Assembly (NCBI GenBank): GCA_965115825.1
Contig: OZ220464.1
Span: forward strand, 744,001 to 808,000
Origin: Bin87 sp965115825
GTDB lineage: Bacteria > Chloroflexota > Dehalococcoidia > Lucifugimonadales > UBA3495
DNA: 64,000 bases
Direction of reading: 5' to 3'
The position numbers were made by a program, and so were the translations under genes. The notes under the pieces are model-generated. The model was not told where the DNA came from. It made no database searches and worked only from the letters and a program-made list of their open reading frames with translations. Shown in pieces: positions 61,050-64,000 of this stretch (its first letter is position 1; each line of letters opens with the position of its first letter).

Positions 61050-62057
61050 ATGGACGTTACCATCAAGGTAAAGCGACAGGATCCGGAAGCGCAGGACGAA
61101 CGCCGCCGGCCTTACTGGCAAGAATACCCCGTTACCATCGCAGACAATGCCACCGTTCTGGACGCGCTGATACAGATTCGTGAGGACGACGACGGCACGT
61201 TGTCGCTGCGGTGCTCGTGTCGGAGCGCCATCTGCGGCTCGTGCGCCATGCGCATTAATGGGCACGCGGGGCTGGCGTGCAAGACCATCGCCAACACAGT
61301 AGCACAAGACGGAGTGATTACCGTGGAGCCGGCCGGTGTAATGCCGGTGATGAAGGACCTGGTGGTCAACTTCGATATGTTCTGGGAGAAAATCGAGGCT
61401 ATTGACCCCTATCTGAAGCACATGGGGCAGGAGCCGGAAGGCGAGTACATCGTGTCCAACGATGCGATGCTGCACCTGTCCGGCGTTACCGCCTGCATTA
61501 TGTGCGGCGCGTGCGTTTCGGATTGCACCGTGCTGGAGGTTGACCCGACGTTCCTAGGGCCGGCCGCGTTGGCCAAGGCGTACCGCTTTACCGCCGACCC
61601 ACGCGACGGCGACGACAACGGCGTTTCTATGGAACGGTTGTGGGGGTTGAGCGAGCCGACGGGAATCTGGGACTGCACCCGCTGCAATGAATGCGTGCAA
61701 GCGTGCCCCAAGGGCGTAGCTCCTATGGATCGCATTATGGCGATGCGGGAGCAGGCGATTCAGGCGGGCTACGTCAACAACAACGGAGCGCGGCACACCG
61801 ACGCTTTCACAGAGTCCGTGGGGCATAGCGGACGGTTGGATGAGTTGCGGCTGCCCATCAAATCGGTGGGTATGATGAATGTGCCGGCGATGATGGACTA
61901 TATGCCGGTGGCATTCCGGGCGATGCGCCGGGGCAAGATGCCTCCCATCATGCACCGGAACGTAGAGAACGTGGAAGCTGTCCGACGGATATTCAGCCGG
62001 ACGCAACCGCCGGAGCCGGCCGGCCCGCAAGTGAGCAACAACTCGCCGTTCGGTTAG
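61050..62057 (+). CDS. sdhB: Succinate dehydrogenase/fumarate reductase iron-sulfur subunit
   Basis: 335 residues, long for SdhB. Plant-type [2Fe-2S] site CSCRSAICGSCAM near 55, then CIMCGACVSDC and CTRCNECVQACPKG. The last motif has four Cys, whereas classical SdhB has three there ([3Fe-4S]), so a second [4Fe-4S] is likely. The roughly 100-residue tail resembles TfrB/type-E SdhB. It hands electrons to the HdrB-like subunit. Confidence 0.93.
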   Translation: MDVTIKVKRQDPEAQDERRRPYWQEYPVTIADNATVLDALIQIREDDDGTLSLRCSCRSAICGSCAMRINGHAGLACKTIANTVAQDGVITVEPAGVMPVMKDLVVNFDMFWEKIEAIDPYLKHMGQEPEGEYIVSNDAMLHLSGVTACIMCGACVSDCTVLEVDPTFLGPAALAKAYRFTADPRDGDDNGVSMERLWGLSEPTGIWDCTRCNECVQACPKGVAPMDRIMAMREQAIQAGYVNNNGARHTDAFTESVGHSGRLDELRLPIKSVGMMNVPAMMDYMPVAFRAMRRGKMPPIMHRNVENVEAVRRIFSRTQPPEPAGPQVSNNSPFG

Positions 62058-62083
62058 AGCGATTCAAGAGGAGGAAGGAACCA

Positions 62084-62974
62084 GTGAAGTACGCCTTTTT
62101 TCCGGGCTGCGTATCGCAAGGCGGCGCGCCCGAACTGTACCCCGCCGCCCGGAAGGTGTGCGACCGGATGGGCATTGAGTTGGAAGAGATACCCGGTTGG
62201 ACGTGCACCGGGGCCGGCGTCATCCAAGAGAAGAACCAGCTATTCGGCGACACGCTGAACGCGCGCAACTTCGCCAAAGCAGAGCGGATGGGCTTGCCTA
62301 TAATGACGATTTGCAGCACCTGCCAAGGTGTGATGTCTCAGGCCAACCATCGGATGCGGAACCCTGAGTATCTAGCGGAAATCAACTCCCACTTGGCCGA
62401 GGAGGGTTTGGAGTACAGCGGGAACAGCGAACCGAAGCACCTGCTGTGGATTCTGATTGAAGACTACGGGCTGGAACGGCTGGGCGCGCTGATTACCCGT
62501 CCGCTGAGCGCGCTGAAAATCGCGCCGTTCTATGGGTGCTACATCGTGCGGCCTACGGAGGCGCTGGATATAGCGGAACACCCGGAGCGGCAGCAATCGC
62601 TGGAGACGTTGATTCAGCTGCTGGGGGCTACGCTGGTGGACTTTGAGGGGAAGACCCGGTGCTGCGGTTTTCCTATTCTGACCATCAATCAGAAGAACTC
62701 CATGGCGATGGTGGGCAAGCACACATCGGAGGTGAAGGACCTGGGCGCCGACGCCATGGTGACGCCCTGCCCACTGTGCCATCTGAATCTGGACGGTTTC
62801 CAGCCCAAAGCTGCGGCGCAGGCGCGGCGTTCCATTGACCTGCCGATTCTGCATATGCCGCAGATGATTGGCCTGGCCATGGGTATATCTCCCAGCGATC
62901 TGGGCCTGAAGCGGCATATAGTGAGCGCCGGGCCGCTGGAAGTGAAGCTGCGCGGCGGTAGTCAGGTCAGCTAG
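62084..62974 (+). CDS. HdrB-like (CCG domain) third subunit of succinate dehydrogenase
   Basis: 296 residues with two CCG-type cysteine-rich domains: CSTCQGVMSQAN (first) and TRCCGFPILTINQKN...PCPLCHLNL (second). In the HdrB/SdhE family each pair binds a cluster. In type-E succinate:quinone reductases and in thiol:fumarate reductase this protein replaces the heme-containing anchor. It follows sdhB by 26 bases, has a Shine-Dalgarno GAGGAAGG, and shares its stop with the convergent aminotransferase gene. Confidence 0.9.
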   Translation: MKYAFFPGCVSQGGAPELYPAARKVCDRMGIELEEIPGWTCTGAGVIQEKNQLFGDTLNARNFAKAERMGLPIMTICSTCQGVMSQANHRMRNPEYLAEINSHLAEEGLEYSGNSEPKHLLWILIEDYGLERLGALITRPLSALKIAPFYGCYIVRPTEALDIAEHPERQQSLETLIQLLGATLVDFEGKTRCCGFPILTINQKNSMAMVGKHTSEVKDLGADAMVTPCPLCHLNLDGFQPKAAAQARRSIDLPILHMPQMIGLAMGISPSDLGLKRHIVSAGPLEVKLRGGSQVS

Positions 62975-64000
62975 TCTCGCAGGGTGGGCACAACCTCGCG
63001 GATGGCGGCGATGGTCTGCTCAACGTCGGCGTCGGAGTGGACGGCGGAAGGATAGAATTTCTGCGGCCATGACTTGATGATGCCGCGTTGCAGCAGGCCG
63101 GCGTTTAGCTTGACGAGGGGAGCCGGGTCGGCGGTCAATCCATCGCGGAAGTTCCGCACCGGACGGTCGGCGAAGTAGATGTCAAAGATGGAATCCTCGC
63201 CGACGCTCTGGATTGACAGGCCTTCTTCGGCGCAAGCATGGGCAAGGGCTTGGCGGATGCGCCCGCCCACGTGGCGCAGGCGGTCATACACACCATCCTT
63301 GCGGAGCTCGGCCAGCGTGGCCAAGCCGGCAGCACAGGCTACAGGGCTGCCGTTCAGGGTGCCAATCTGGTCAACATAACTGTCGGATGACACGGCGGAG
63401 CGGTCATAAACGGACATGACGTCGCCGTTGCCGAGTACTGCGGCCAGAGGGTAGCCGCCGCCCATGATTTTGCCGACGGAGCACAAATCGGGGGTTACGC
63501 CGTAGAATTCCTGGGCTCCGCCATAGGCTAGGCGGAAGGCGGTTACCACCTCGTCAAATATGAGGAGGACCCCGGCCTCGGCGGTAATCTTGCGGAGGCC
63601 GGCCAGGAAGCCGGGGTTGGGGGCCAAGGTGCGTTGCAGTGGTTCGACGATGACTGCGGCTAGTTCGTCCCGGTGAGCGTCAACGATAGCGGCGGTGGTG
63701 TCCAGGTCGTTGAATTGGGAAATGAGCATCAGGTTGTTGAGGGCGTGGGGGATGCCGGCGCTGTTGGCTTCGGCCTGGGGGAACTCGACGCCGGCGGAAG
63801 AGAAGACGGACATCATGGCGTAGTCGCTGGTGCCGTGATAGCCGCCCTCGAACTTGAGGATTTTCTCCTTGCCGGTGTAGGCGCGAGCAGCGCGCATGGC
63901 CTGGAAACAGGCGTCGGTGCCGCTAGTGGTGAAGCGGACTTTATCGGCGCAGGGGATGGCGCGTACCAGCTCTTCGGCCAGCATCACAGCCTGGTCGTTG
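62971..64000 (-). CDS. Glutamate-1-semialdehyde 2,1-aminomutase-like aminotransferase (N-terminus beyond window)
   Basis: The frame stays open to base 64000, leaving roughly the last 343 residues. Class III aminotransferase features: TTSGTDACFQAMRAARAYTGKEKILKFEGGYHG, DEVVTAFR (Asp for the pyridine N) and SVGKIMGGGYPLAAVLG with the PLP Lys. GSA-AM (HemL) or a close paralogue is likely; the FDIYFADRPVRNF segment is not HemL-core. About 90 residues are missing. The strand is opposite to the sdh genes. Confidence 0.88.
   Translation of the reverse strand, partial: NDQAVMLAEELVRAIPCADKVRFTTSGTDACFQAMRAARAYTGKEKILKFEGGYHGTSDYAMMSVFSSAGVEFPQAEANSAGIPHALNNLMLISQFNDLDTTAAIVDAHRDELAAVIVEPLQRTLAPNPGFLAGLRKITAEAGVLLIFDEVVTAFRLAYGGAQEFYGVTPDLCSVGKIMGGGYPLAAVLGNGDVMSVYDRSAVSSDSYVDQIGTLNGSPVACAAGLATLAELRKDGVYDRLRHVGGRIRQALAHACAEEGLSIQSVGEDSIFDIYFADRPVRNFRDGLTADPAPLVKLNAGLLQRGIIKSWPQKFYPSAVHSDADVEQTIAAIREVVPTLRD

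Overview
The window is GC-rich and gene-dense and looks bacterial. The combination of F420-type oxidoreductases, an 11-gene complex I locus without NuoEFG, a succinate dehydrogenase with an HdrB-like third subunit, and a probable selenoprotein suggests Chloroflexota, close to the SAR202/Dehalococcoidia group. This placement is inference from gene content. No rRNA or marker phylogeny is available here.

Layout. 1-3514 (+): the end of an unnamed gene, a UGSC-type selenoprotein interrupted by an in-frame UGA with a SECIS-like hairpin, and a membrane-anchored PQQ-type beta-propeller protein with an octapeptide-repeat N-terminus. 3527-10080 (-): a dipeptide/oligopeptide ABC transporter (binding lipoprotein, two permeases, two ATPases) with a good promoter and two strong internal hairpins. 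10290-19018: LLM-family F420 oxidoreductase (-), then GYD-domain protein, thiD, an ileS with a GIHH signature, mutM, and a three-part fusion DapA-like/MfnB-like/TusA-like (+). 19019-20205: repeat-rich intergenic DNA, including one arm (A) of a 426-bp inverted repeat pair. 20206-24955 (+): SbcC/Rad50-like ATPase, an orphan FbpC-like ABC ATPase and a PPOX-family flavoprotein. 25447-29244 (-): a three-subunit molybdenum hydroxylase (xanthine/CO dehydrogenase family), separated from the PPOX gene by a decayed tandem triplication carrying a transposase scrap. 29245-31094: repeats, including the second arm (B). 31095-38927: PuuE-like deacetylase, double VOC protein, a 1147-residue secreted surface protein with an unusual repeat-bearing leader, a PAC2-family protein, a tRNA with a CAU anticodon and a small hypothetical gene. 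38924-43506 (-): moaC, moaA, rdgB, a class III CoA-transferase and an alpha/beta hydrolase. 43610-47043 (+): a two-gene unit encoding a GrpE-tailed coiled-coil protein and a divergent Hsp70. 47156-57849 (+): nuoABCDHIJK, a DUF2007-like small gene, then nuoLMN. 57860-62974 (+): nadK, a Nudix hydrolase and sdhA/sdhB/HdrB-like. 62971-64000 (-): the C-terminal part of a glutamate-1-semialdehyde aminotransferase-like enzyme.

How the genes may work together: the complex I core and the succinate:quinone reductase form a respiratory block. Without NuoEFG the input electrons may come from ferredoxin or F420H2, which fits the F420-type enzymes present. moaA/moaC supply molybdopterin that the molybdenum hydroxylase needs. 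The best candidates for undescribed biology are the GrpE-like/Hsp70 pair, the DapA-MfnB-TusA fusion, the UGA-recoded selenoprotein, and the 426-bp repeat that sits as a ready-made leader upstream of two unrelated loci.
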